A program made the translations under genes and the position numbers. Shown here in pieces: positions 1 through 8,506 of a stretch of 64,000 nt of DNA (the first letter of the stretch is position 1; each line of letters begins with the position of its first letter). Where the stretch lies: assembly GCF_009834345.1 (NCBI RefSeq), contig NZ_CP035042.1, positions 744,001-808,000 on the forward strand. Reading direction: 5' to 3'. The stretch is from Billgrantia tianxiuensis (GTDB lineage Bacteria; Pseudomonadota; Gammaproteobacteria; Pseudomonadales; Halomonadaceae). The notes under the pieces were generated by a model. It was not told where the DNA came from, did no database searches, and worked only from the letters and a program-made list of their open reading frames with translations.

Positions 1-256
1 TGGTCAGGTCGCTGCAGGCCCGGGCCTGACAGGCCAGGGCGTAGCCTTCCCCGGCTTCCTCCTCGGTCAGCCCGAAGGGAAACTCCTCGTAGTCGACGCG
101 TCCTTCCAGCAGCTTGACGCGGCAGGCGCCGCAACCGCCGAAGCGGCAGTCGTGCACCAGCGGAAAGCCCGCGCGCTCGGCGGCCTCGAGCAGTGGCTCT
201 CCCGGCTGGGCGTCGAAGGAGTCGGAGGATTCGGAGAGAGTAATACGGTAGCTCAT
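1..256 (-). CDS. 2Fe-2S ferredoxin-domain protein (N-terminal part; probable oxygenase reductase component)
   Basis: The first 85 residues are visible and the rest lies left of the window. They form a plant-type [2Fe-2S] ferredoxin domain with C37, C42, C45 and C76 in the order Cx4Cx2C...C, including FGGCGAC. Such domains carry electrons either as stand-alone ferredoxins or as the N-terminal module of NAD(P)H:oxygenase reductases; which applies here cannot be seen. It is the last visible gene of a minus-strand operon with a diiron-oxidase-like protein and an aldehyde dehydrogenase, so a role as electron donor to that oxidase is a reasonable inference. The start is an ATG preceded by GGAGG. 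Confidence 0.8.
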   Translation of the reverse strand, partial: MSYRITLSESSDSFDAQPGEPLLEAAERAGFPLVHDCRFGGCGACRVKLLEGRVDYEEFPFGLTEEEAGEGYALACQARACSDLT

Positions 257-386
257 GGCAGCCTCCTCGAGCGCACCCGTGTCAGGCAGTCTTGTCGTTG
301 TCTGCCGGGTGTCGGCGCTTGGCCGTTCGTCAGGGGTCGGCAAGAGGCGTGGCCGCTTGCCGACACTATCGTCGGAGCCGTAGGGC

Positions 387-866
387 TCACTTCTTGATGT
401 CGGCCTCGACCATCACCTCATGGCCCGACTCGCGCAGATGGTCCTGTAGGGCCTTCAGCGCGGCGAGGCCGGCCTGGGTGTCCTGCTCGCCGTTGCCGCC
501 GCTCAGGCCCACGCCGCCGATCACCTCGCCATCGACCACGATGGGGAAGCCGCCGACGAAGACGGCGAACTTGCCCTCGAAGCTCCACTGGATGCCGAAG
601 GCCTCGTTGCCCGGCAGGGCGGGACCGTTGGGAGCGGTGTTGAAGAGGTGGGTGGAGCGCTTGTGGCCGGCGGCGGTGAAGGCCTTGTTCCAGGCGATCT
701 GCGGGCCGGTGACGCGAGCGCCATTCATGCGCTCCATGGCCAACGGGTAGCCGCCGTCGTCCACCACGCAGATGGTTTCCAGCACGCCGATCTCCTCGGA
801 GCGCTGCTTGGCGGCTTCCACCATCAGCTTGGCTTCTTCCAATTCCAGTCGAAATACCTGTTTCAT
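387..866 (-). CDS. GlcG/HbpS family (DUF336) protein
   Basis: A 159-residue protein of the HbpS/GlcG/PduO-C fold. It has the family's typical N-terminal helix followed by ICVVDDGGYPLAMERMNGA, and the FEGKFAVFVGGFPIVVDGEV and GGVGLSGG strand-turn segments. Members bind haem, cobalamin or small ligands and often lie next to catabolic oxidoreductases, with roles that are poorly defined. There is no signal peptide, so it should be cytoplasmic. It lies between the aldehyde dehydrogenase (38 bp upstream) and the 2Fe-2S protein in the same operon. A haem-binding or accessory role toward the diiron protein is conjecture. Confidence 0.85.
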   Translation of the reverse strand: MKQVFRLELEEAKLMVEAAKQRSEEIGVLETICVVDDGGYPLAMERMNGARVTGPQIAWNKAFTAAGHKRSTHLFNTAPNGPALPGNEAFGIQWSFEGKFAVFVGGFPIVVDGEVIGGVGLSGGNGEQDTQAGLAALKALQDHLRESGHEVMVEADIKK

Positions 867-904
867 CGGGTCACCTTGTCGTCGGGTTGTCGTTGTAGGG
901 GGGC

Positions 905-2359
905 TCAGCAGCCGAGATAGACGGTCTTGGTCTGGGTGAAGAAGTCGAGTCCGGCGCGTCCCGATTCACGGAAGGTCGAGGTGCTCGACTGCTTCAGTCC
1001 GCCGAAGGGGGCGTTGACCAGGTTGCCGGTGGTGGTGCGGTTGATCTTCACCGTGCCGGCCTGGATATCGAGCGGGAAGCGCTGGATGTAATCGAAGTTC
1101 TTCGTCACCAAAGCGGCGGAGAGCCCATAGGGCGTATCGTTGGCCTTGGTGATGGCGTCTTCGTAGCCGTCGATCTCGATCACCGCCACGACCGGGCCGA
1201 AGATCTCCTCGCGGGCGATGCGCATTTCCTGGGTCACATCGCTGAAGATCGCCGGGGTGACGTAGAAGCCCTTGGCGTAATCGCCCTCGGTGAGGTGTTC
1301 GCCGCCGTGCACGTGGGTCGCTTCCTGCCTGCCCGTCTCGATGTAGCCGAGCACGGTATCGAGCTGCTGACGGGTGGCCAGCGGGCCGATCTGGGTGCCC
1401 TCGGTCATGCCGTTGCCGATCTTCAGCGTCTTGACCTTCTCTACCAGGCGAGTGAGATACGCCTCCTTGCACGAGCGCGCGATCAGCACGCGACTGGTGC
1501 CGGTGCAGGCCTGCCCGGTGAGCGAGAAGCCGCCCTTCACGGTCAGGTCGACTGCGGTGTCGATGTCGGCATCCTCCAGCACGATCAGCGGGTTCTTGCC
1601 GCCGAGCTCCATCTGGGTGCGGGTGGCCATGGCCGCGGCGCGGTGGATGCGCTCGCCGGCGGCGGTGGAGCCGGTGAAGGAGATCGCCTTGACCACCGGG
1701 TTGGCGGTGATCTCCTCGCCGATCGCCGAGGCGGCGCCGGTGATGAAGTTGAACACGCCTGCCGGCACGCCGGCGTGATGCAGGGCTTCGGCCAGGCGAT
1801 AGCCGATCAGCGGCGCATCCGACGAGGGCTTGAACACCACGCTGTTACCAGTGATCAGCGCCGGGGCGATCTTGCGCGCCGGAATCGAGATGGGGAAGTT
1901 CCACGGCGTGATGACGGTCGCCACGCCGAGCGGTTCGCGCTGGGTATAGACCGTCATCCTGGCGTCGTCCTGGGGGAAGGTCTCGCCGGTGATGGTTTGG
2001 CCTTCCACCGCGTAGAAGCGCAGGGTCTGGGCGGAGCGAGCTATCTCGTCGCGGCTGTTGGCCAGCAGCTTGCCTTCCTCGCGGGTCAGCTCCTGGGCGA
2101 ACTGCTCGAGGTTCTCCATCAGGTAGTCGGCGGCGCGATTGAGGATCCTGGCGCGCTGCGAGATCGGCGTGGCCCGCCACTCGGTGAAGGCACGGTCGGC
2201 CGCTGCGATGGCCCGGCGCGCGTCCTCCGCGGTGCTGGCCTGGAACAGGCCGAGCAGATCGTCCTGGTCGGCGGGGTTACGGTTCTCGAAGGTGTTCCCC
2301 GAGCCGCTGGCGACCCACTGGCCGTCGATGTAGTTGAGAAACTGGGTTGCGTTATCCAA
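905..2359 (-). CDS. NAD(P)+-dependent aldehyde dehydrogenase
   Basis: A 484-residue member of the ALDH superfamily that oxidises an aldehyde to the acid. The cofactor and catalytic residues are all present: N154 in TPWNF, K177 in VVFKPSS, the FTGSTAAG turn near 228-235, general base E251 in ELGGKN, and nucleophile C285 in GQACTGTSR. The sequence resembles the semialdehyde/salicylaldehyde-type branch, but I cannot assign the substrate. It is the second gene of the minus-strand operon after the diiron protein, which suggests that it removes an aldehyde product of that oxidase. The length is normal for the family. Confidence 0.92.
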   Translation of the reverse strand: MDNATQFLNYIDGQWVASGSGNTFENRNPADQDDLLGLFQASTAEDARRAIAAADRAFTEWRATPISQRARILNRAADYLMENLEQFAQELTREEGKLLANSRDEIARSAQTLRFYAVEGQTITGETFPQDDARMTVYTQREPLGVATVITPWNFPISIPARKIAPALITGNSVVFKPSSDAPLIGYRLAEALHHAGVPAGVFNFITGAASAIGEEITANPVVKAISFTGSTAAGERIHRAAAMATRTQMELGGKNPLIVLEDADIDTAVDLTVKGGFSLTGQACTGTSRVLIARSCKEAYLTRLVEKVKTLKIGNGMTEGTQIGPLATRQQLDTVLGYIETGRQEATHVHGGEHLTEGDYAKGFYVTPAIFSDVTQEMRIAREEIFGPVVAVIEIDGYEDAITKANDTPYGLSAALVTKNFDYIQRFPLDIQAGTVKINRTTTGNLVNAPFGGLKQSSTSTFRESGRAGLDFFTQTKTVYLGC

Positions 2360-2487
2360 GACGCTTACCTCTTGTCGTCACTGGCTGTCGTCGCTGGCTT
2401 CTTCATGGCCCCGTGTCGCGCGGTGGGCATCTGCCGGCGCCGGGCCGGCAGACGCGAAAGCGCGGGGCGGGTGAGGCAGGGCCTCGC

Positions 2488-3219
2488 TCAGGCCGCCATG
2501 TCGAGCTCGGCGAGGGGCAGGTCGCCGGCAACGTAGTCGTAGTACAGCGCGGTGGTGTAGAGCAGGCGCATCTGGGCGCCGATCTCGCAGATCTTCAGGC
2601 AGCGCTGCTGCAGCTCGACGGTGTCGGCGTGCTCCAGCACGATCTGATAGCCACGCTCGCCGTGGATCTCGTCGGAGACGATGTGCAGGTCGAAGAACTC
2701 GACCTCTTCATCGGTGAAGCCGTACTTCTCGCGCAGGGTCGGGGTCTGCTTGCGGTAGATCGACGGCACCTGGGATTCCAGGCCGACCACCAGTGCTGCC
2801 ACGGCGACCACCGGGTGCTCGCGCATGGCCACGGCATAGCACCAGCTCTGCAGGCCGCGGGTGGTCGGGGACATGTTGTCGGGGTTCTCGACGCGCTCAC
2901 GGGTGGTGCCGCAGGCCTCGGCGAAGCGGATCAGCAGGTCGGTATGCCGGTCGCCGCCAAGTTCTTCCTCGTACATGTTCTGCAGCAGGAAATCCTTGGC
3001 TTCGGTGTAGGTGTCCGGCGTGTTGGCGTAAATGTACGCCAGGTAGTCGGCGAACGGGCCCACGTAGTGGTAGTGGTTCTCGGCCCAGCGGGCGAGGTGA
3101 TCGCGAGACAGCTTGCCGCTGGCCCAGGCCACGCTGAACGGGGCCTTGTTGGCGCTCTTGCCCTTGATGGCTTCTTCCAGGGCGGTACGGAATTCATCGC
3201 GGTTCATCAACTGTGCCAT
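2488..3219 (-). CDS. heme-oxygenase-like diiron oxidase (HDO) superfamily protein, TenA/PqqC-like
   Basis: A 243-residue all-helical protein of the TenA/PqqC/CADD fold. It carries the full set of diiron ligands expected in the HDO group: E85 and H92 (seven apart, in EEELGGDRH), E148 (GLESQ), H179, D183 and H186 (HxxxDxxH in DLHIVSDEIH). The spacing matches the CADD-type pattern almost exactly, unlike TenA thiaminases, which use a Cys nucleophile. HDO enzymes use O2 to cleave or desaturate fatty acids, amino acids or aromatic compounds; the substrate here is unknown. It is the first gene of the operon, with operator-like repeats just upstream. The start is an ATG preceded by GGAGTCC. Confidence 0.85.
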   Translation of the reverse strand: MAQLMNRDEFRTALEEAIKGKSANKAPFSVAWASGKLSRDHLARWAENHYHYVGPFADYLAYIYANTPDTYTEAKDFLLQNMYEEELGGDRHTDLLIRFAEACGTTRERVENPDNMSPTTRGLQSWCYAVAMREHPVVAVAALVVGLESQVPSIYRKQTPTLREKYGFTDEEVEFFDLHIVSDEIHGERGYQIVLEHADTVELQQRCLKICEIGAQMRLLYTTALYYDYVAGDLPLAELDMAA

Positions 3220-3273
3220 GGGGAGGGACTCCTGATTGTGCCGTGCGCTGGCTGTCGCGAGTCAGCGCCCTTG

Positions 3274-3306
3274 TTGTTCAAAAATGTTGTTCAAGAAGGT
3301 TGTTCG
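3274..3306. repeat. three 13-bp-spaced TTGTTC iterons upstream of the HDO gene
   Basis: TTGTTCA, TTGTTCA and TTGTTCG begin at 3274, 3287 and 3300, exactly 13 bp apart, in the leader between the predicted promoter and the start codon at 3219. Regular direct repeats of this kind are typical of protein-binding iterons or of an mRNA feature. No known regulator is matched. Confidence 0.6.
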
Positions 3307-3360
3307 AGCATGATGGTTTGCGTCATGGGCCTGGTAGGCCGGTGTCTTCGTGATGGCTCA

Positions 3361-3370
3361 TGGTATACCA
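3361..3370. promoter_or_regulatory. palindromic operator, GntR/FCD type
   Basis: TGGTATACCA is a perfect 10-bp palindrome of the kind bound by FCD-class GntR repressors. It lies about 10 bp downstream of the transcription start predicted for the HDO operon, where a repressor would block elongation. A second copy, CGGTATACCA, lies about 210 bp away. Confidence 0.55.
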
Positions 3371-3385
3371 AAAGCCATGTAGGCA

Positions 3386-3414
3386 GCGTAAATTCCCCTC
3401 GCTTGGCCTGTCAA
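3386..3414 (-). promoter_or_regulatory. probable sigma70 promoter of the HDO operon
   Basis: On the minus strand a perfect TTGACA (-35, at 3414-3409) is followed after 17-18 bp by a weak -10 (TTACGC/TACGCT). It points into the diiron-oxidase operon. The GTATAC palindrome just downstream supports regulated use. Confidence 0.45.
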
Positions 3415-3571
3415 GGCTTTTTCCGACCTGGATCAGATTTTGTCGGAGGCGCACTGATCAAAGCAGTGAGAAAGGCGAAAGAAGCCCACAGTGGAGGGGT
3501 TGGTCATTGTTTCATGAAGAAAGGAAGATGTGCGGAGGCTAGGCAGGGAAGCAGTCTCGAGCAAAGGTGCT

Positions 3572-3581
3572 CGGTATACCA
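3572..3581. promoter_or_regulatory. second GTATAC operator-like site
   Basis: CGGTATACCA differs by one base from the perfect palindrome at 3361. The separation of 211 bp, about 20 helical turns, would allow looping between two repressor dimers. The gene-free stretch from 3220 to 3711 otherwise contains only the promoter, the iterons and the ggt terminator. Confidence 0.45.
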
Positions 3582-3664
3582 TGCTGGCAGGAGAGTCTTG
3601 GTGACAACGACCGTGGGCGAGAGGCACGGACCTGCAGGGGAACCTGCAAGAGAGGGGAAGAACG

Positions 3665-3687
3665 GGCGCCATGCCGGGCATGGCGCC
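3665..3687 (-). terminator. hairpin after ggt
   Basis: An 11-bp perfect inverted repeat (GGCGCCATGCC / GGCATGGCGCC) lies just downstream of the gamma-glutamyltransferase stop codon, at the end of the tctCBA-ggt operon. The following T tract is weak. Confidence 0.55.
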
Positions 3688-3711
3688 TTGGGCCCCTTGC
3701 GAACAGAGCAG

Positions 3712-5319
3712 CTACCAGGGCAAGACTGCGCCGTCGGTGCGCGGCTCGGTGCCGCCGCAGAGCACTCCGGTCGCGCTGTCGCGCAGGATGATCTGGCCAC
3801 GGCCGAAGCTGATCGGGTCGGCCACCTTGACGATATGATGACCCCGTCGCGCCAGCGCCTGGGCCAAGTGATCGGGGAAGTGCGGTTCCACTTCCACGGT
3901 CCGCCCCTGGGTCCACTTCCAGCGTGGCAGGTCCAGCGCCGCCTGGGGGTTGAGGCGATCGTCGAGCATGGCGGCGACCACCTGCACATGGCCTTGTGGC
4001 TGCATGTAGCCGCCCATCACCCCGAAGGGGCCCACCGCTTCACCATTGCGGGTGATGAAGCCGGGAATGATGGTGTGGTAGGGGCGCTTGCCCGGGGCCA
4101 AGGCGTTGGCGTGGCCGGGGTCGAGCGAGAAGGACCAGCCGCGGTTCTGCAGGCTGATGCCGGTGCCCGGCACCACGATGCCCGAGCCGAAGCCTTTATA
4201 GTTGCTCTGGATGAACGACACCATGTTGCCGTCGCCATCGGCGGTCGCCAGGTACACGGTACCGCCGCGGATCGGGTTGCCGTGCTGGGGATCGAGCGCC
4301 CGTTCGCCGATCAGTTCGGCACGGGCCGTGAGATAGTCGTCGGCCAGTAGCTGCTCCACGCTCGGCCCCATGGCGTCGCGCTCGGTGATGTAGCGCCGGC
4401 CGTCGACGTAGCCCAGCTTGGTGGCCTCGATACGCCGGTGCAGGGTCTCCACCGGATCGCGTCCCTCCTCGCCCAGGCGCTCAAGAATGCCCAGCGCCTG
4501 CAGCGCGATCAGCCCGCTGCCGTTGGGCGGGATCTCCCAGATGTCGTGGCCGCGGTAACGCGTGCCGATCGGCTCGACCCACTCGGGCTGGAAGGCCGCG
4601 AGGTCCTCGCGGCGCAACAGGCCGCCATGCTCGCGGAAGAAAGCGTCGATGCGCTCGGCCAGCTCGCCCTCGTAGAACGCCCGGCCGTGGGTGTCGGCGA
4701 TGGCGCGCAGCGTGCGGGCGTGGTCGGGTGCCGTCCAGCGCTCGCCGGGCCGCGGCGCACGGTCATCGGGAGCGAAGGTGTCGAACCACGGCTGGAAGAC
4801 GGCATCGTCATACCGGGAATAGCTCTCGTAAGCCTCTTCCCACATCTGGTTGACGATGGGCGATACCGGGAAGCCCTCTTCCGCCAGGGCGATGGCCGGT
4901 GCCAGCAGCTCGGCGAAGGGCAGCTTGCCGAAGCGTTCGGAGAGCGCTGCCCAGGCGGCGGGCGCTCCCGGCACGGTGACCGGCAGCAGGCCATGGTCGG
5001 GGATGCGCTCGTGGCCCAGCGCCTTGACCGCCTCGATGGTCGCTGCCTTCGGCGCCGGGCCGCTGGCGTTCAAGCCGTGCAGCTCGCCGTTGACCCAGAC
5101 GATGGCGAAGGCGTCGCTGCCCAGCCCGTTGGACGTGGGCTCCACCACGGTGAGCGCGGCGGCGGTGGCGATCGCCGCATCCACGGCGTTGCCGCCCTGC
5201 TGCAGGATCTGCATGCCGGCCTGCGCCCCGAGGGCCTGCGAGGTAGCGACCATGCCCCGGCTGCCGAACGCTGCCATGCGTCGCGAGGGGCTGGGGTAGT
5301 AGTGGGCATCATGCTGCAT
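3712..5319 (-). CDS. gamma-glutamyltransferase-family Ntn hydrolase
   Basis: A 535-residue protein of the GGT fold, made as one chain that cleaves itself. The probable nucleophile created by cleavage is T354 in NPIRGGTVYLATADGDGN, followed by the SNYKGFGSGIV oxyanion-side segment and the GGYMQPQGHVQ motif. There is no clear signal peptide, so it may be cytoplasmic, unlike E. coli Ggt. Relatives include glutathione hydrolases and oxamate amidohydrolase, and I cannot choose between them. Its start overlaps the end of tctA by 11 bp, so it is translationally coupled to the tripartite transporter and probably hydrolyses the imported amide. Confidence 0.85.
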   Translation of the reverse strand: MQHDAHYYPSPSRRMAAFGSRGMVATSQALGAQAGMQILQQGGNAVDAAIATAAALTVVEPTSNGLGSDAFAIVWVNGELHGLNASGPAPKAATIEAVKALGHERIPDHGLLPVTVPGAPAAWAALSERFGKLPFAELLAPAIALAEEGFPVSPIVNQMWEEAYESYSRYDDAVFQPWFDTFAPDDRAPRPGERWTAPDHARTLRAIADTHGRAFYEGELAERIDAFFREHGGLLRREDLAAFQPEWVEPIGTRYRGHDIWEIPPNGSGLIALQALGILERLGEEGRDPVETLHRRIEATKLGYVDGRRYITERDAMGPSVEQLLADDYLTARAELIGERALDPQHGNPIRGGTVYLATADGDGNMVSFIQSNYKGFGSGIVVPGTGISLQNRGWSFSLDPGHANALAPGKRPYHTIIPGFITRNGEAVGPFGVMGGYMQPQGHVQVVAAMLDDRLNPQAALDLPRWKWTQGRTVEVEPHFPDHLAQALARRGHHIVKVADPISFGRGQIILRDSATGVLCGGTEPRTDGAVLPW

Positions 5320-6850
5320 GGGGAGGCTCCTTGGAGGGTTTGGCCAGGTCCTCGGCCTGGCGCTGATGGCGTTGAATCTTGCGATTCTGGTACAGCGAGA
5401 AGATCACCGAGGCCACTGCCAGCGCCAGGAACAGCGCCGAGAGCGGCCGGGTCAGGAAGGTCAGCCAGCTGCTGTCGAGCTCGAGCGCGCGAAACAGCTG
5501 GCGCTCCAGGTTGTTGCCCAGCACCACGCCGAGGATGAGCGGGGTCAGGGGAACCTCGGCCTTCCACAGCAGGTAGCCGAGGATGCCGAAGGCGAACAGC
5601 ACCCAGATGTCGAACAGGTTGTTGTTCAGGGCATAGGAGCCGATTGCGCAGAGCATCAACACCACCGGCACCAGGATCTGTTGGGGAATCAGCGAGATCT
5701 TGGCGAACCAGCGCACCAGCATCAGCTGACACAGCACCATGATCACGGCCCCGATCAACAGGCTGGCGTAGATCGCGCCGACCAGCACCGGATTCTGCTC
5801 GAACATCAGCGGCCCCGGGGTGATGCCGTGAAGTATCAGCACGCCCATCATGATCGCCATGGGCAGGTCACCGGGAATGCCCAGCGCCAGGGTCGGCACG
5901 AAGGCGCCGCCGGCCACGGCACTGTTGGAAGCCTCCGAGGCGACGATCCCGTCCGGCGTGCCGGTGCCGAAGCGCTCTGGATGGCGTGAGAACTTCTTGG
6001 CCTGATCGTAGCTGATGAAGTTGGCCACGGTGCCGCCGGTGCCGGGCAGGGCGCCGACCAGGCTGCCGATCAGCGAGGAGCGCACGGTATTGAGCTTCTG
6101 CCCCGCCATGTCGCGCAGGATGCTGGCATAAGGAATGGAGACGTTGGTGTCGATTCTCTTGCTCGAGTGCTTTTCGTCGCGCAGCTTCTCGATGTTTCCC
6201 ATCAGTTGTGAAAAAGCGAAGATACCGATCATCACCGGCAGAATCTCGAAACCGGAGCCGAGCGCCGGCAAGCCGAAGTCGAAGCGCAGGTTGCTGTTGC
6301 GATCGTAGCCAACCGTGGTGATCAGCAGTCCCAGTGCCGCTGCCAGCAATCCCTTGAGCAGGGCGCCGTTGGAGAGTCCGGCAACCAGCGTCAGGGCAAA
6401 GACGATCAGCGCGGTGATCTCCCACGGGCGGAAGTTCATGCTGAAGCTTGCGATCAGCGGGCCGAAGAAGACCAGCACCGCCACGCTGATCAATGTGCCG
6501 AGGAACGATGCCGCCACGCCGATTCCCAGCGCCCGGCCGGGCTGGCCTTGTTGCGCCATGGGATAGCCATCGTAGACGGTGGTGATCGAGGAGGGTGTGC
6601 CGGGAATGCCGAGCATCACGCCCGAGACGATGCCGCCCGAATAGCCGCCGACGAACACGCCCACCATCAGCGATACGCCGCTGACCGGATCCATGGCGAA
6701 GGTGAAGGGAAAGACCACCAGAATTGCCATGGTCACGGTGAAGCCGGGGATACTGCCGCCGACGATACCGAACAACACGCCTACTACGATCAGCAGCAGC
6801 ACGGCAGGGCTGCTGACCTGGGCGAGAGCCTGTAGAAAGAAATCAGCCAT
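5309..6850 (-). CDS. tctA: tripartite tricarboxylate transporter, large membrane subunit TctA
   Basis: A 513-residue polytopic inner-membrane protein with the TctA family signatures. These include GGSIPGFTVTMAILVVFPFT and MVGVFVGGYSGGIVSGVMLGIPGTPSS near the N-terminus, and the repeat ALPGTGGTVANFISYDQAKK followed by TLALGIPGD. It forms the ion-coupled channel of a TTT system together with TctB and the periplasmic TctC. It lies 17 bp after tctB and overlaps the downstream ggt-like gene. The substrate is unknown; TTT systems carry citrate, other carboxylates and some amides. Confidence 0.95.
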   Translation of the reverse strand: MADFFLQALAQVSSPAVLLLIVVGVLFGIVGGSIPGFTVTMAILVVFPFTFAMDPVSGVSLMVGVFVGGYSGGIVSGVMLGIPGTPSSITTVYDGYPMAQQGQPGRALGIGVAASFLGTLISVAVLVFFGPLIASFSMNFRPWEITALIVFALTLVAGLSNGALLKGLLAAALGLLITTVGYDRNSNLRFDFGLPALGSGFEILPVMIGIFAFSQLMGNIEKLRDEKHSSKRIDTNVSIPYASILRDMAGQKLNTVRSSLIGSLVGALPGTGGTVANFISYDQAKKFSRHPERFGTGTPDGIVASEASNSAVAGGAFVPTLALGIPGDLPMAIMMGVLILHGITPGPLMFEQNPVLVGAIYASLLIGAVIMVLCQLMLVRWFAKISLIPQQILVPVVLMLCAIGSYALNNNLFDIWVLFAFGILGYLLWKAEVPLTPLILGVVLGNNLERQLFRALELDSSWLTFLTRPLSALFLALAVASVIFSLYQNRKIQRHQRQAEDLAKPSKEPPHAA

Positions 6851-6867
6851 GGGTCACTCCGTAGCTA

Positions 6868-7338
6868 TCAGGGCAGCCAGACCTTGAGGCCGAAGCGGAA
6901 GATTGCGTAGACCAGCGGCGCCAGGGTGAAGCTCACCGCGAGGTTGATGGCCCACTTGCGCCAGCTGTCGATCCCCAGCAGCAGTGCCAGCGAAGCCACC
7001 AGGAAGCCCAGGGTGGCCGCCAGGTAACCGATCAGCGGCAACAGCAGGGCATACAGGCCGAACAGGGCGAACAGGGCCAGCACGGTACGGTTGAGCGCGA
7101 GCCACTCGCCGAAGGTGCGGCGAGGGGTGGTGCGTCGTGGAGCGCCGGCCAGCAGCGAGCGGATCAGGATGAGCGTGGCGAGTACCGCGATCACGCCCAG
7201 CAGGATGCGCGGAAAGAGCGCCGAGCCGTAGGGCTGCCAACTGGTGGGGGGGCGGATGTTGCCGGTCTCGACCAGCAGGATACCGACCAGAACCAGCATG
7301 GCGAGCGCGAGAGCGCGGTCCTTGGTTAGCGTCAACAT
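6868..7338 (-). CDS. tctB: tripartite tricarboxylate transporter, small membrane subunit TctB
   Basis: A 156-residue protein with about four membrane helices, the usual size and topology for TctB, containing RPPTSWQPYGSALFPRILL in the first periplasmic segment. It works with TctA and the binding protein TctC. I use the ATG at 7338, six codons inside the longest frame, because GGAGAG lies about 8 bp upstream. That ribosome-binding site directly abuts a large stem-loop, which may limit translation relative to tctC. Confidence 0.88.
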   Translation of the reverse strand: MLTLTKDRALALAMLVLVGILLVETGNIRPPTSWQPYGSALFPRILLGVIAVLATLILIRSLLAGAPRRTTPRRTFGEWLALNRTVLALFALFGLYALLLPLIGYLAATLGFLVASLALLLGIDSWRKWAINLAVSFTLAPLVYAIFRFGLKVWLP

Positions 7339-7351
7339 GTCGTATCTCTCC

Positions 7352-7383
7352 GGCACTGCCGGCCACTGGCGGCCGGCAGTGCC
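7352..7383 (-). promoter_or_regulatory. intercistronic stem-loop between tctC and tctB
   Basis: GGCACTGCCGGCC and GGCCGGCAGTGCC form a perfect 13-bp stem with a 6-nt loop. No U tract follows, so it is more likely a 3'-end-stabilising or attenuating hairpin than a full terminator. It sits between the binding-protein gene and the membrane subunits, where it can raise binding-protein mRNA relative to the rest of the operon. Confidence 0.7.
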
Positions 7384-7390
7384 ATAGGGC

Positions 7391-8365
7391 TCAGTTCTGG
7401 AAGTCGATGTTCTCGGCCGCCGCGGTCAGGGCCGCCTCGTTGTCGTCCAGGAAGGCTTGGTAGTCATCACCTGCCAGGAAGCGGATCACTGAGCCGAATT
7501 CGTTCTCTATGCGGCTGCGTACCTGCTCGTCTTCCAGGGCCTTTCCATAGGCTTCGGCGATGGTGTCCTGAACCTCCTGTGGGGTGCCCTTGGGCGCGAA
7601 GATGCCGCGACTGGTGGAGTGGTCCATCTCGATGCCCTGCTCGCGGAGTGTGGCCACGTCGGGCAGGCTGTCGAGCCGCTCGGGGTGCGCCACGCCCAGC
7701 GGTCGGAAGGTGCCATCCTCGAAGAAGGCGCCGCCCGAGGGCAGGTTGAACATGGCGAAGTCGATCTCTTCGGCCATCAAGGCGGAGACTTGTTCGCCGG
7801 TATCCGGATAGCCGACCAGGCGAACGTCGGCCATGTCGATGCCGGCCGCGTCGAAGAACTGGGCCCAGAAGAAGTGGTCGGTCGAACTGGGAATCATGCT
7901 GAAGCGCACCTGACCGGGATTCTCACGCACGTAGTCGGCGATCTCCGCGGCACTCTGCACCGGGTGGTTGGCGTGAGCGGCAGGTATGTTGATGGTCTGG
8001 GTCAGCAGGGCGATCGGTTCGAAGGCGTCAAAGGAGTAGTCCACCGTGCCGGCCAGCTTGGACAGCGCGATGGTGTCGTGGCTGCCGAGCAGAGTGTAGC
8101 CGTCAGGGCGGGCATCCTTGACGTTGCGTGAGCCCAGCGTGGCGCCGGCTCCTGCCATGTTGACCGGAACGATCGATTCGCCCAGGTGCTGCTCCGCCTC
8201 CTGGGAGATCAGGCGGAAGATGATATCGGTGGCGCCGCCCGGGCCGTAGGGGATGATCAGGCGTATGTCCTGCTCGGGATAGTCGGCCTGGGCTGTGCCG
8301 GATAGTGCCATGCCGGTGGCAAGGCCGATGGCGGCGAGGGTGTGGGTCAGTCGTGTGCGCGTCAT
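7391..8365 (-). CDS. tctC: tripartite tricarboxylate transporter periplasmic binding protein TctC (Bug family)
   Basis: A 324-residue protein with a Sec signal peptide ending in SGTAQA, followed by the Bug/TctC start YPEQDIRLIIPYGPGGATDI. It binds the solute in the periplasm and hands it to TctA/TctB. I prefer the ATG at 8365, with AAAGGTG seven bases upstream, over a GTG three codons earlier. It is the first gene of tctC-tctB-tctA-ggt. The ligand cannot be read from sequence. Confidence 0.93.
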   Translation of the reverse strand: MTRTRLTHTLAAIGLATGMALSGTAQADYPEQDIRLIIPYGPGGATDIIFRLISQEAEQHLGESIVPVNMAGAGATLGSRNVKDARPDGYTLLGSHDTIALSKLAGTVDYSFDAFEPIALLTQTINIPAAHANHPVQSAAEIADYVRENPGQVRFSMIPSSTDHFFWAQFFDAAGIDMADVRLVGYPDTGEQVSALMAEEIDFAMFNLPSGGAFFEDGTFRPLGVAHPERLDSLPDVATLREQGIEMDHSTSRGIFAPKGTPQEVQDTIAEAYGKALEDEQVRSRIENEFGSVIRFLAGDDYQAFLDDNEAALTAAAENIDFQN

Positions 8366-8506
8366 GTCGAACACCTTTGCTTTTGTGGGTGGTGTGGTGA
8401 TGTGCCGCTCGTCATGGCGGCACGGTGTGAGCGCCTACTCCCGCTTGGGGCGTTATTGTCGTTGTGATGTCGCTGTCGTGTTGAGCAACCGGCTGGGTTG
8501 TGCGTC

